Assembly: GCF_002099425.1 (NCBI RefSeq)
Contig: NW_018343991.1
Span: forward strand, 14,203,001 to 14,267,000
Origin: Phascolarctos cinereus
Lineage: Eukaryota; Chordata; Mammalia; Diprotodontia; Phascolarctidae
Reading direction: 5' to 3'
Length of the DNA stretch: 64,000 nucleotides
Positions 11,621 through 23,525 of this stretch are shown here, piece by piece. A program made the position numbers and the translations under genes. The notes beneath the pieces are model-generated. The model saw only the letters and a program-made list of their open reading frames with translations, was not told where the DNA came from and made no database searches. Position 1 is the first letter of the stretch, and each line of letters begins with the position of its first letter.

Positions 11621-12921
11621 CTGGTAGGGAAGATATTGCTTTCATATGATTCCTTTCCCTTTTCTTTGCTTTTTCTACAACTTCCTCTTTCATTCTCCTA
11701 TGGACGTCCAGAGCATCCCATTCTGTTGTTTTCCTACCATTAAAAAAAAAAACCCAAAACTTCTGTGAGCATCACATTCTCTTCTCTTGGATTGTTATTC
11801 TTTTCCTGGGATTCAACTCAGAGAACCCAATTTTCACCAAATTTGTACCCTTGCCAATCTCTTCCGACTATTTGGTTCCAAGAGCAGGGAAATTATTTCC
11901 CTCTGCCCCACCCTGGAAGCATGGAGTGACATGTTCAAGATCACATGGGCAGTGATATTGTGGAACAGTGCCCAGGAATCTTGATTCCCAGTTAACATCT
12001 CAAGAGCACACTCCTTTAAAGTAAATTTGTCAAGGAAACCTACTAAAAAAAAAAATTCTGGCATCAGCTCTTCGTCCCTTACATAATTCTGATCCAGGAC
12101 AGGAACAAAGAACAGTATTCCTAAAAAGGGCTTTTATTCTCACTTCAACAGAGGTCGGGATTATTTATTGCTCTTCTTTTTCAACTTAATGTTTTTCATG
12201 TGTGACTCCCAGTGCCTTTGGCTCCACTCTAGCCTCAGTTTTTAAACTTATCCTCATACACATTTTTCCACTTCTTCCCAGCCTCTAGAGACCTAGAAAT
12301 AGGTAGCAAACGTGAATTGAAGGCTCTATTCCATTTAGCGCCGTCTCAAGTTTGCTTCCCTGTTCTTTGTCCATCAATTCCTCTACTTGCCATAAAAATA
12401 TTTAGCTGTCATTTAAGTTTATTTATACGATTTGCTTCGCTAGCCTCAGGCAACTATTTCCATATGTGGGTAGCATGCTGCAATGTTTCCATCTGCTCCT
12501 CTGCTAACTATGGATTTCCCAATAGTTAGTGTTGATCTGGCATTTGAATCTCAGTCAACCACAGCTACCACAGCCGATTTCAAAGAGAAGGCTGGCATAA
12601 TAGCCACATGGTATTCTGATAGCATCTTTCTTCTAAGCTTTCCAGTCATTTCCAAACCAAATGCAGATCCCATTTGTAAACACGATGTCATACAAAACAT
12701 TGTATTAGGTATTGTGCACAGTCTATTAACAACAGCAACAACAAAAATCCCTGAGGGACTCTCCCTTCTAAAGAAAACAGCAGTGGCAAAGACACACAAG
12801 TCCCCTGATTCCTGCTCCATAAAAAAAGGGGGCAACACTAGATAATCTGTAAGTCTCTTCCAGCTCTTGCTTTTATGATTCTCGTATCATTTAGCAACTT
12901 CTCTTTTCCTCCTTTTCTTTT

Positions 12922-13073
12922 CTTTTTTTTTTTGGCTGAGGCAATTGGGGTTACGTGACTTGCCCAGAGTCACACAGCTAGTGAGTGTTATGTGTCTGAG
13001 GCCGGATTTGAACTCAGGTCCACCTGACTCCAAGGCCAGTGCTCTATCTACTGTAGTGCTACCTAGCTGCCCC
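12922..13073 (-). repeat. Marsupial tRNA-CORE SINE
   Basis: Full antisense copy with an extra small insertion in the head ('ctgtagtgctacctagctgc'). Confidence 0.88.
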
Positions 13074-13239
13074 TTCTTTCCTCCTTTTTAACTTGTTTGG
13101 TTTCAAGGTTGTCATAATTCCTTTTTTCTCATTTATTATTAAAGCCATCACAGTAAGGAAAAGAGAACTGGGAGAAGTCCAATCAGATTTTCTTTTTATT
13201 TTTTTCAAGTCTTAGGCCTACACTAACTTCAGACTTTTG

Positions 13240-13620
13240 GACCTAGACTGGCTTTCATTTCACATGAATGACTGGGAAAACTAGAAGGCAGTTTGACTGA
13301 AATTATGTTTAGGGCAGCATACCATGTCATATAACACAATAAATTCAAAATGGAGATGATATTAAAGGTCATATCATTAAAAAAATTAGAAGAGAATCAG
13401 ATCAGGTGCTTTTCACAGCTATGACTAGAGGGAAGATTTTTTAACTAAATAGAGGATACAAGTAACTATAAAAGAGAAAACAGAAATTTTTGGTTACATG
13501 AAATTAAAGAGCTTTTGCTAGAATAACATCAACACAACTAGGATAAGAGAAGAAGCTGTTGAGTGAGAAAATTTTTTTTGCATCAAACATCTAATAAAAA
13601 GGTATGCTATGCAAGATTAA
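13240..13620 (+). repeat. L1 ORF2 C-terminal fragment
   Basis: Sense text such as 'gggaaaactagaaggcagtt', 'aataaattcaaaatggagat' and 'catgaaattaaagagctttt' corresponds to the C-terminal part of marsupial L1 ORF2. It is heavily broken. Confidence 0.65.
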
Positions 13621-14024
13621 TAGGAATAATGAGTAGAACCTTAGGGTAGTCAGTATTATGTGTTTTCCAGAAGCAATGGCAGTGGTGATTTGATTACTGT
13701 TCTCAGAGCGAGAAATGGGGAGCTCGGGAGAAGAGGTGCCATACAGTCAGGGTGGCAGGGGAGACAAGATGTCTGGGACAGATGAATGTGAGGCATGGTC
13801 TAGGGACAGGTAGACAGAGTGGGTTAATCAACTCGCATTCATTCACTTACTCAGTGGTCTGCGTTCCCAAGCTCAATGGACTAATTGTCCAAGCAAAGTC
13901 TGGTCCTGAGGGTGCTGGTCCAAGTGTAAAATAAGGAGAAGTGAAAGAATAGATGGCAAGATGTCCAGGGTAGACTGATACACATGCACTACAATCCAGC
14001 CAACCCAGACAACTGTCAGAAGGA

Positions 14025-14260
14025 ACACTGGACTTAAAGTTAGGGGACCTAGGTTAGAGTCTGACTGTTACTTATGAGCTGTGTCACTTTGAGCAAGTCA
14101 TCTGACTTCACTGGGCCTCACTTTATTATCTGTAAAGTGGGATGCACAGGGTTGTCGTGAGAATCAAATGAAATAACGTTTAAAGTTCTTTGTAAACTTT
14201 AAAGTGCTATGTATTATTCAACAGTCTCTAAGGTCCCTTTAACGCCTACATCTATGTTCC
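14025..14260 (+). repeat. MIR/THER1 SINE
   Basis: Sense copy: 'gagctgtgtcactttgagca' to 'ctttaaagtgctatgtatt'. Confidence 0.8.
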
Positions 14261-14269
14261 TATGATCTG

Positions 14270-14990
14270 TTCCCCACAAATACCCTGTACTCTGTCATGT
14301 CTGTGCCTTTCATTGTGTTGCTTCTTCTACCTGGAAGGTGGTCCCTCCCTTTCTTTTCCTTTTGCAATTCTATTCATCCTTTAAAACCCAAATGAGATAT
14401 CATCTCCTCCAGAAAGCCTTCCCAGATCCTCAAAATTAGTGATGACTTTGCCTCTTCCATCTCACATAGTACTTTGTTTTCCATCTCTCTAATGCATTTA
14501 TCATGCAATATTGTGTTTTGGTTGCCTGTGTTTCTGACTTATCCCCCTATTAAATGGTAAATTTCATGGAAACAGGATGCCTTATCTGAACTTTGTCTCC
14601 CCTAGGCCTAGCATAGTGCTATACACTCAATAGGGCTATAATAAGTTATCTGTATAAAGATGCTAAATGAATCCATGAGAGGAAGAAAAGGAGAGGACCC
14701 AGGACAGAGCCTGGGGGGACACCCATGGTTAGGGGTTGTGACATGGATGAAGATCCAGCAAAAGAGACTGAAAAGAAACAGTCAGACAGGGAGGAGGAGA
14801 ACTAGGAGAGCAAAAACTAGGAGAGAAGAGAATATCCCTACATGTTGTATGATTCTCTGGTACGTGCAGCCTCTTCCAGTAAATTATGTGCTCTTTGAGG
14901 TCAGGGTCTGTTTTGCTTTTATTCTGTACCCCCAAGACCTAGTGTAGGAAGTAGCCCACAGTAGGCCCTTAATAAATGATTGTCGACTGC
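14270..14990 (+). repeat. L2 fragments
   Basis: An L2 3' region (14,270-14,640) is followed by a short antisense L2 piece ('acccaggacagagcctgggg', 14,690-14,800) and another L2 tail ('cttaataaatgattgtcga'). Confidence 0.65.
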
Positions 14991-15282
14991 TTGATAAGCA
15001 ATCTTCATCACCAGTTCTTATTTTGGAGTTCCCTTTAGATTAATGAGAAATCCCTAAGCAAGCCAGTTTACAGATGGATCAGATGAGAGATGTGAGTTGT
15101 GGTCGAAAAAGCAAAAGAAGGGACACTTCCTTGGGCATAGTGGAAGAATATTGGAATGGGAATCTGACTATCAGGGCTTGAATCCTAGCTCCAATACTTA
15201 TTAGCTATGTGATTTTGGGAAAGTCATTTTACTTCTCTGGGTATGTTTTTGGGTTTTTTTACACCTGTAAGATGACAATGAT

Positions 15283-15812
15283 GATAATAATAGTTGACAT
15301 TTATATAGCATTTTAAGGTGCACAAAGTTTTCACATGCATTCTCATTTGATTTTTAACAATCCTAAAAGATAAGCTCTATTATATTAGCCTATGCTTATT
15401 AGACCTAAAATATGTATATTTTCCAGATGAGGAAAGTTGAGGCTCAGAGAAACAGCAGCTAGGTGGCACAATGCACAGAGTGTTGGACTTTGAGTCAGGA
15501 AGGTCTGAATTCAAATTCTGCTTCAGACACTTACTTAGCTGTGTTACCTTGGGTAAGTCACTTACCTATCAGCCTCACTTTTCTGATATGTAAAATGGCA
15601 ATAATAATAGCCCCATCCTCCCAGGGTTGTTGAAAGGACAAAACGAGTTAACATATATAAAGCACTCTGCAAATCTTAAAACTATGTAAATGCTAGCTAT
15701 GATTACAGTGACATGCCATGGGTCAAAAAACTAGTAAGTATCAGCAGCAGGATGTGAACCCATGTTTTCCTGGCTCCAGGGCAGGAAGTCTATCTATTGT
15801 CCCAGCTGCCTC
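15283..15812 (-). repeat. MIR/THER1 interrupted by a younger SINE
   Basis: Antisense MIR starts 'gttgacatttatatagcatt' and reaches 'ggaaagttgaggctcagag' near 15,450. It resumes at about 15,706 with 'tgacatgccatgggtcaaa' and ends 'ctattgtcccagctgcc'. A CORE-SINE fills the gap. Confidence 0.8.
15453..15705 (+). repeat. Long-form CORE SINE nested in MIR
   Basis: Head 'cagcagctaggtggcacaat', then a CORE and a longer tail ('gttgttgaaaggacaaaacg') than the short A-tailed copies. Confidence 0.8.
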
Positions 15813-15939
15813 TCCAAGCTTTACACTCGTCTAGTATTTTGTAGTTTTACTCTGTTGACTTCCTAGAGTTGTTCATTTCAAATGAGATGACTTCTGTAAA
15901 AGACTTTATAAATCATAAGGAGCTACATAAATGTTAGGT

Positions 15940-15974
15940 ATTATTATTACTATTATTATTATTATTATTATTGG
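15940..15974. repeat. (ATT)n microsatellite
   Basis: About eleven ATT/TTA units, with one interruption. Confidence 0.9.
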
Positions 15975-17207
15975 AACAGAAAGAAATGAATCTAAGGCTT
16001 TTGGTTCCTTTTTTTTCCCTTTTGAAACCAGGAGGACAAGGGTCCTTTCATCATGGGAAACAGCACTGATAACTATTTACAACACCATCTGAAAAGAATG
16101 TCAGGTTTCATCATAGAGTACAGTATACTAATCTCCAACAATGAAATCACCACTGATTCAGTTAAAAAAAAGACTCCAGCTGTGTTGCTGTATTGAAAAT
16201 TGGGCTGTTATTCCCCCTGTTTCTTACTTGACATTGAGGTTAGCACAGGTCTCCAAAAGTTGGGGCACAAATTCATCAAGTTCAGAGGTTTCTCATGTTC
16301 CTATTAAAGCCTGAACCCTATAATCTTGCCGTGTCCATTCCAGGACACAAGGGAATGCCCAATTTATCTATTCCTATGGTGGAATGAATGTCCTTGAATA
16401 TTTCATAGCCTAGGTCTAAGGTGATTAAAACTATAGACATTACAATTTCCATGACCATATTGTATTATTAGAGCTATCCTTGGACAATCTGGTGAAGCCA
16501 TCATTAAGCCCATTTCACACCCACAATTGTGAGTCCTTAGTTCGAAAGAGACTTCTGTTTTGCCTGCAGTACAAGGGCACTGTGACCTCTCTTGATGTGA
16601 CATGTTGGCTATCAGGTTCACAGAATCATATCAGACTAAGAGCTTAAGAGTTGGAAGAGTCCTTAAAGTCACCCTAAAACAAATTCCTGATGGATGATTA
16701 TTCAGTTACTGTTTGAATAGTTTGAATCCTGGCTTTGCGCTTACCACCTGAGTAGATTTGGATACATCAATTCCCTTCCTCTCCTTTCCCCATGACCCCA
16801 GTTTCAGTTTCCTTTTCTGTAAAATGAAGGGGTTTGGGCTAAACCATTGTTAAGTTCCCTTCAGTAGCTAAATCTAAGCTCCTGTTAATACCTCTAAGAA
16901 ACGGGAAGCTCACTGTTTTCCTAGGTTGTCAGATACCTCTGAGTGTTAGAAAGGTCTTGCTTATTATTGAGTTGAAATCTTCCTCTTTTAATTCAATTCA
17001 TTAAACAAATATTTAAGTGCTTACTATTGTTGGGACTGTGGGACATTCTATCAGAAAGGTAGCCAGGCAAGGCAAATAGAATAACAATTCTAGTGTAAGG
17101 AAGACCCCAGCCCCACTTACTAGCTAGGTGACCATGGACTAGTCACTTAACAGCTGGGCCTCTGTAGCCTCACCTAGAAAACAAGGTTAATAGTATCTGT
17201 TTATAAT

Positions 17208-17463
17208 GGGCAGCTGGGTGATACAGTGGATAGAGTACTTGGCCTGAAGTCAAGAAGACTCATCTACCTAAGTTCAAATTTGCCTTCAGACACATACTGG
17301 CTGTGTAACCCTGGGCAAGTCACTTAACCCTGTTTGCCTCAGTTTCCTCATTTGTAAAATGGGCTGGAGAAGGAAACGACAAACCACTTTAGTGTCTTTG
17401 CCAAGAAAACCCCAAATGAGATCACGAAGAGTTTGACATGACTGAAACAACAGAACAACAATA
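17208..17463 (+). repeat. Long-form marsupial SINE nested in MIR, exact duplication
   Basis: Head 'gggcagctgggtgatacagt', tail 'gagtttgacatgactgaaac'. TTTATAAT is present at 17,200-17,207 and 17,467-17,474 as the target-site duplication. The flanks are two halves of one MIR. Confidence 0.9.
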
Positions 17464-18114
17464 GCATTTATAATACCAATCTCACAGGGTTACTAAATGG
17501 CTCAAATGGATAATATGTATAATTTTGTATAAATATCCATTTTTATTTTTTAATTATTCTATAAGGATGCAAAATTAGGAATAAGCTCAAGTGATATAAT
17601 TCAGATAGGTAGGCAGCTCTAGGCTGGATCTGACCACAAGTTGATCATTGCCTACTCCTCCCATCCTAGCATATGATGTATGTAGACTGTGAAGCAGCAT
17701 GAGTTGGGGTTCCAGAATGATATAGATACCTGTAAACATCTCACTCACCACGATGATGACATAAGGGGAGAAAGACTCAAGTCACATGTGGGAGCTGCTG
17801 CCACACCATACCTCCAGGCCTTCACTTGTCTCTTCCCTGCCCTCTTTCTCATAGGATCAAAGCTGTACCTGATACCTTTCCAGTTCCAAGCCCACTATCT
17901 GATTCCCTTAGCTACCACAGCAGAAGTGCCAAAAGAGGCAGCCAACAAGCTCTTCAGTTATTTAGGCAGCATCAGTGAGCATGGAGCTTCCCAAGGAATA
18001 TTCCCCCTCTGTCCTCTTTATGACTCTTTGTTATGGTGCCTAATTCTTTCTAGAATGCAAGCAACTGTGTGCTGAGCATTGTATTACAGAGCATGCAGGA
18101 TAGGGGAGGAATCT

Positions 18115-18600
18115 CATTGTGCAGTGGATAGAATCCTGGCCTGGGAGAAGAGAAGATCTGGATTCAAATCTTAACGGGACACTCAGTACCTGGGTAACCT
18201 TGGACACGTCACCTCATCACTCTGGACCTTAGTTTCCTCATCTGTAAAGTGAAGGATTGAACTAGATCTCCTCTGAGATCCCTTCTAGCTCTAGATCCAT
18301 GATTCTTTGATCTCTCTGAACCTGCTTTCTCCTCTATAAAGTAGGAATAATAATAATATCTACCTCACAAGATGGTTGTAGGGAACAAAAGAGGTATTGT
18401 ATATAAAGCATTTTGCAAACCTTAAAGTACCATATGAGAGATATCATGGTGTAGTGATTGAGGGCTGACCTTGCAGTCAAGAAGACTAGGGTTTGCTCCT
18501 GTCCGATACTGGACATATGACCTTAGGCAAGTTACTTACCCTCTCACTGCCCCACTTAGATACTGATTCTGTAACTGCTAGAGGGAGTCCCCTCACTGGA
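18115..18600 (+). repeat. Two tandem MIR/THER1 copies
   Basis: The first copy is 18,115-18,435, from 'tgtgcagtggatagaatcc' to 'ttttgcaaaccttaaagta'. The second starts 'atcatggtgtagtgattga' at 18,443. Confidence 0.75.
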
Positions 18601-18799
18601 AATTCCCTATATCAGTGAAATCACCAGTCTGGTCCAAAGTCTCCACGAAAAGACTGCATAAAGTCAAATATTTTTATAATTAAATAGAAATGAGGTTCCT
18701 GCTCTTACTGTGACTGATAGTAATAGGACTAATACCCTGAGTAAACATCTAAGGAACAAGGTCCTTGAGGTGTGCAGATACCTGTGGGCTCCCCATAGG

Positions 18800-19660
18800 C
18801 TAAGCTAGCAAAATGCAAGCTCAGCTAGGTCCCACCAAGTTGGAGAGGTTTCATATACTGAAAGACTGTGGCTGCCAGGCTAAATATGATCAGAAGATCG
18901 GCCACTCCTTGAGTTTTTTACCCATGGCAACTCATGAAACAGATAAAGATCCCTTAGTACTAGGCCACCTCCTTCTACAATCACACTTCACGCAGTTCTC
19001 GGACCACCTACACACATTGATTTTAAATGTCAGCATTCTAGGTGTAATCTTTGTCCAACAAAAAAGTGGACACACTAGAACAACCAAACCACTTTGTGGT
19101 TAGCAATCTTGCTATAAATCAAGTTCTTGATCATGTTACAAAGACAATACCATGTCATGTGCTGGACAGCTGCATAATTATGGCTCTCTAGAGTTCCAAG
19201 TGAAGGCTTTATGGAAGAAGTTGGATGAGGCGAATTTAGAAGAGGGATCCTAGTTGTAGCAAACCCATGAGTAATCTCAGTAGATGTCCTTTCACAACGC
19301 ATCTGCTTCCCTTTGTTTCAGTATGGGAGTATGGGTGTGGAAAGTTACAATATACTGTCATACTCAGCTGATATGCTGGTTGATTTTGATCTTTTTCCCC
19401 TTCTTTTTTTGAATAAGGAAAAAACTGCTTTCATCTATCCAGCTGGATTTTACCAGTTTGAGTGTATGTCACAAGGAATCTGGGAGGCACCAGCCATATT
19501 CCAACAGCGGATAGAGAAAGCAGTTGGGGACTTAACCATCTTACACAGATATGGAATGTATATTTTACACTTCATTACAAAGTATGGCTTGATGAGGGAA
19601 GGATGTATTTAGAAATGAAGGTGCCATACAGCAATAAGAACAGGATTTAAAAATATTTAT
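18800..19660 (+). mobile_element. Fossil Ty3/Gypsy-type pol fragment (broken)
   Basis: A stretch near 19,420-19,540 translates to text of the Ty3/Gypsy reverse-transcriptase type: KTAF, a GFYQF block, a 'MSQGI...AP..FQ' block and EKAVGDL. These blocks occur in this order in vertebrate Gypsy elements (KTAF, GLYEF, MPQGI, APATFQ, GDL). It is a short piece of pol with no recognisable gag, integrase or terminal repeats nearby, and it is plainly broken. The outer limits given are approximate. Its decay and its isolation suggest considerable age. An endogenous retrovirus pol is a less likely alternative. Confidence 0.6.
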
Positions 19661-20685
19661 TTAGGTTCTAGCCTTTCCAAAATTCTCCCCCTAAAAAAGA
19701 TAAGCCATGTTTCTTTATGTTCTTGGTCAGTCCTAAATGACACCTTTTTTTTAAATAATTATGAAGTGAGAGGGGTTAGACGGTGCTGGGCACCTTGTCC
19801 CTGAGCAGTTTTAATAACTGTGAAACAGTGACATCTTCTGGCCACACCTGCTGGCACTTTCTTTTAGCCTCCACTGGTACAAAACCTTCAGGTTCCCTGG
19901 AAATGGGAACCATTTTGTTCCTTTCCATCATCATTGTGATGCTCCTATCGGTCACTTTCTACTTATGAGCCTTTACCAAAAAGAATTTGCAACTTTGGGG
20001 AAGAGCAAAATCCTAGCTCTGATTGTGAGCAAATCAGTTGCCACATGTGTAAAACAAAGGGGTTGAACTTAGTGATCTCTAAGACCCCTTCCAGCTCCGA
20101 AGTTGTGATGACATGGAGATAAGAAGGCAAAAAGTTCTTCCGCCCTTTCTACAGGTATGCATACCCATCTTTAAGAAGCCAAGGTTTTGTCCCTCCACTA
20201 GAAAATATTTGAGTATGGTTCTAATGGTTCTAATCTGCACTGTTATAAAATAAATACTTATTTACTCAACTGTCTTCTGTTCTTTGGATTGAAAGGGATT
20301 AGTGAGATCCTTCTGTCTTTGCTACAGTACTGATGAGACAGCTATAACTAAATAAATATAACTGAATTTATACTCAACTAAATGGGTTTTATAATTAAGC
20401 AGAGGTTTGATTCTAGGTCTTACTTTAGCATTCTATCTGGTGATAATAGGAACAGTTCTATCTATTTGAACTTAAAAAAAAAGAATTCTATGCTTTGCTA
20501 CCAAATTAAACCTTCTAATGTCTTGTTCATGAACTATCACATATTTGCATCTTTGAAAATGATGGTTACAGGACTAATACCATAGAATTAGTATATTTAC
20601 CTACATTTTATAATCAGACTTTATAATTATTTCCTCGAATCCCTATTACTGGCTGCCACCATTCTTCTAGCTCAACATTGTAACC

Positions 20686-20882
20686 CGGGGTGGGAACCTT
20701 CAGCCTCAAGCCCACATATGGCTCTCTAGGTCCTCAAGTGCAGCCCTTTGACTGAATCCAAACTTCACAGAACAAATCCCCTTAATAAAAGGATTTGCTT
20801 GGTAAAACTTGGACTCATAAGGCTGCACCTAAGGACCTAGAAGGCCATATGTGGCCTCAAAGCCGCAGGTTGCCCGCCTCTG
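20686..20882. mobile_element. hAT-type MITE
   Basis: Palindromic non-autonomous DNA transposon. The left end reads CGGGGTGGGAACC and the right end, reversed, reads CAGAGGCGGGCAACC. Inner parts also pair ('cctctaggtcctcaagtgc' against 'acctaaggacctagaaggcc'). It is flanked by an 8-base duplication TTGTAACC / TTCTAACC with one mismatch. An 8-base duplication is the hAT signature. Confidence 0.85.
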
Positions 20883-20969
20883 TTCTAACCCATGGTCTGT
20901 TAGGTCCCCCTCAGCTACAAAAAGGGGATGATTTATGCCTGTCATCAAGTAGGGGGAAGGGAAGAGGAA

Positions 20970-21230
20970 GGGAATAAGCCTTTACCAAGTGCCTACCTAC
21001 TATGTGCCAGGCACCGTGCTAAGTGCTTTCATAAATATTATCTCATTTGACCCTCAAAACAACCCTACCAGGAAGGTGCTATTATTACCTCATTTTACAG
21101 TTAAGGAAACTGAAGCTAGAACTAGAAACTAGATGACTTGTCCAGAGTCACACAGCCAGTTAAGGGTCCGAGGCCAGATTCAAACTCAGATCTTCCTGAC
21201 TCCAGGCCCACACTGTGCCATAAGTCACCT
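20970..21230 (-). repeat. MIR/THER1 SINE
   Basis: Antisense copy: 'ctatgtgccaggcaccgtgc', 'ttatctcatttgaccctcaa' and 'gagtcacacagccagttaag'. Confidence 0.82.
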
Positions 21231-21739
21231 TGTGCAACAAAAACAAAACATTTTAATGCCTTAGTAGAAAGTTTAAGTTGCTTAGGAGAAAGATAGTTGC
21301 TGGGGGAAATGAAACAAAACAAAATTTTGTCATCAGGTAGCCAAGCCTGTGTTGATTAACTTCTTTCAACATGGTTAGGCTGTTGGTCAGTTCTTGTGGC
21401 CTTTCCAATTTGGTGAGACCTTCCAGAGTTCGCACATACACGTAGTGGGCATGGCCTTTGAGAAAGCAGAATTACCAGCCTGCGTCTTCTTTGGTCAGCT
21501 GGCTGGAATGCTGTCAGAAGATATTAAGGTATATATGAAGGGAACAGGAACCCTTCAGCTCACAACCATTGTCTTCAATCATTTCGAACCTCTCAGAAAC
21601 ATCAGACCCCTTCAGCTATTGCCACTTAATTATAATGCCCGTGGAGAGAACTGCCAGAATTTTTCACTCCAGATGCACAGGTGGCCTGAACTTGGAGAAT
21701 TGAAATGGAAAGATGTAAACTGACTTGATCGAAGTACAT

Positions 21740-22082
21740 TTGTCCCTTCTACAACGAGACTTTCCCCTATCTTGGCTTTGCTATATCGCGGGTCAGCATA
21801 AGAAATTAAATGTGAATTTGGGGGGGAGTTTTGCAGAAGCTGCAGATGATACAGAAGAAAAGTTTTAAAACTCAGAAATGCATAAAATATATGTATGGTA
21901 TTATATAATATCAACTCAAATTTTACAATAAGGTGCTGTAAACACCCCATAAAAGAAAAAGAAACAAATTCAGACGTCTTCTCTGGTACAAAGAGAAAGC
22001 CAAAAAAAATTTTTACTTAGATTTTCCAGATTTCAGGGGTTAGGGAAGCCCCTAACCCCAAGATGCAGAAGGGATAACTGTA
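21740..22082. mobile_element. Possible Tigger/pogo-like DNA transposon end
   Basis: Text 'gctatatcgcgggtcagca' and the terminal 'agggataactgta' (ending about 22,081) resemble the Tigger 'ttatcgcgggg' and 'agggattactgta' motifs. I could not place the opposite end or a transposase. An unassigned open stretch of 109 codons lies just upstream (21,394-21,723). Confidence 0.35.
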
Positions 22083-22207
22083 TTCACACACTGAATTCAG
22101 ACCCTGTCAGTGAAAGTTTAGGCTTTATGGTAAATTGGAGTAAATGAGCAGGGAGATTACGATAATCTGCAAGTCAATACAGAGAATCTACAATAAATCT
22201 ATCAGGA

Positions 22208-22252
22208 CGAAAACAAAACAAAACAAAACAAAACAAACAAACAAACAAAACA
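22208..22252. repeat. (CAAAA)n / (CAAA)n tract
   Basis: About five CAAAA units shift into CAAA units. Confidence 0.9.
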
Positions 22253-22349
22253 CTTCACTAATTAGCCTCTACTAACTGGAATTTGTGATAACAGAACTGG
22301 TCCAAAATTTAACTTTCTTTAGGAAACCTTTCCTAGTGCAAATAGCTAA

Positions 22350-22560
22350 ATCACTTTATTCTTTTTTTATTAATTTATTTTAAACAAATGCACAATAAGA
22401 AAAGAAAAAGAAATATTATAAACTTAAATACTAAAACAAATAGATAAAAAGAAAAGGAAAAAAGTGTTTCCATCCCTTTATAAGATGAATATTGAAAATA
22501 CTTAATAAGAAAACATTTTTGAGTGTTTCAGAAACCCCTAATTGGTACATAAATTACAAA
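22350..22560 (-). repeat. L1 3' end, old
   Basis: A- and T-rich text 'tttattaatttattttaaac' then 'gcacaataagaaaagaaaaa' resembles antisense marsupial L1 3' sequence. Confidence 0.5.
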
Positions 22561-22584
22561 TTAGAGAATTAAGTCTTCAATGCA

Positions 22585-22810
22585 TTCTGCTTTGAGCTAA
22601 AAAACTGGTCTCCTTTCTGTCCCTCACATCCAGGACTTTTCTCACCTCTGTGCTATTACTGACCCTCTTCCCTATGGCTGAAATGCTGTTCTCTCTTCTT
22701 CAAGACCCGGCTCAAATTCTGCTTCCTCTGTGCTGCCTTTCCTGTGCTCCCAGCTTGGAAATGATCTTTCTTTCCTCTGATTTTGCAGAGTGCTTTCATG
22801 GTATTTAATG
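22585..22810 (+). repeat. L2 fragment
   Basis: Sense text 'cctatggctgaaatgctgtt', 'cttcaagacccggctcaaat' and 'tgctgcctttcctgtgctcc' is the L2 C-terminal region. Confidence 0.65.
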
Positions 22811-23164
22811 ATTTGTTGTATAGGGATAGGAAGTGAATCTGTGATTTCATCGCTGTAGGGCTCTGGAATGAGGAGATGCTCTCTGCCGATGCAGGTTGGT
22901 GCCATCTCTGTACCTTACAGTCTTAGAGTTGCCTAGAGCATGGGGAAGTTAATTGTCTTGCCTAGAGTCACATACTATGTATCAGAAGCAGAACCTGAAT
23001 CCAGATCTCCCTAGCTACAAGGCCAGTTTTCTATCCACTACATCATGCTATTACTATATTATGTGATATATATGTATATATACGTATTATGTGTACACAC
23101 ATATCATGTATATATACACATATAATTTACCATTTGGAGCTGGTAGTCAATAGCTTGAATAAGA

Positions 23165-23525
23165 GGCAGCAAGGTACAATGGGAAAAGTCAAATGAGAAG
23201 ACTTGTGTTCAGATTTTGGTTCTATTACTACTTATGTGACCTTGGGCAAGTCACTTTATTTCTCTAGACCTCAATTTCTTTATATGTAAAATGAAGGGAT
23301 TGAACTGAATCCCTGTGTCATTTAGATTAAGAGTGGGAGGTGACCTTAATAGTCATCTAATCCAGTGGTAGGGCAGTTAGCTGGCACAGTCCCGATTTCA
23401 AATGTGGCCTCAGACATTTACTAGCTGTGTGATTTTGGGCAAGTCATTTAATTCTATTTGCCTCAGTTTCTCATCTGTAAAATGATCTGGAGACAGAAAT
23501 GGCAAAGCACTCCAGTATCTTTCCC
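23165..23525 (+). repeat. MIR followed by truncated long-form SINE
   Basis: MIR at 23,165-23,310. A diverged SINE starts near 23,371 and retains 'ctagctgtgtgattttgggc' and 'aaatggcaaagcactccag'. Confidence 0.75.

Noticed and set aside
12483-12845. 120-codon open stretch on the + strand, overlapped by one of 95 codons on the - strand
   Set aside because: Both strands are open in the same place and neither protein resembles anything I know. There is no promoter or splice support.
17689-18075. 128-codon open stretch on the + strand
   Set aside because: No recognisable domain, no matching splice partners, low-complexity of residues not suggestive of a known family. It probably arises by chance between repeats.
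21394-21723. 109-codon open stretch upstream of the possible Tigger end
   Set aside because: No transposase motif (no pogo DDE or CENP-B-type text) could be seen, so it is not called as a gene.
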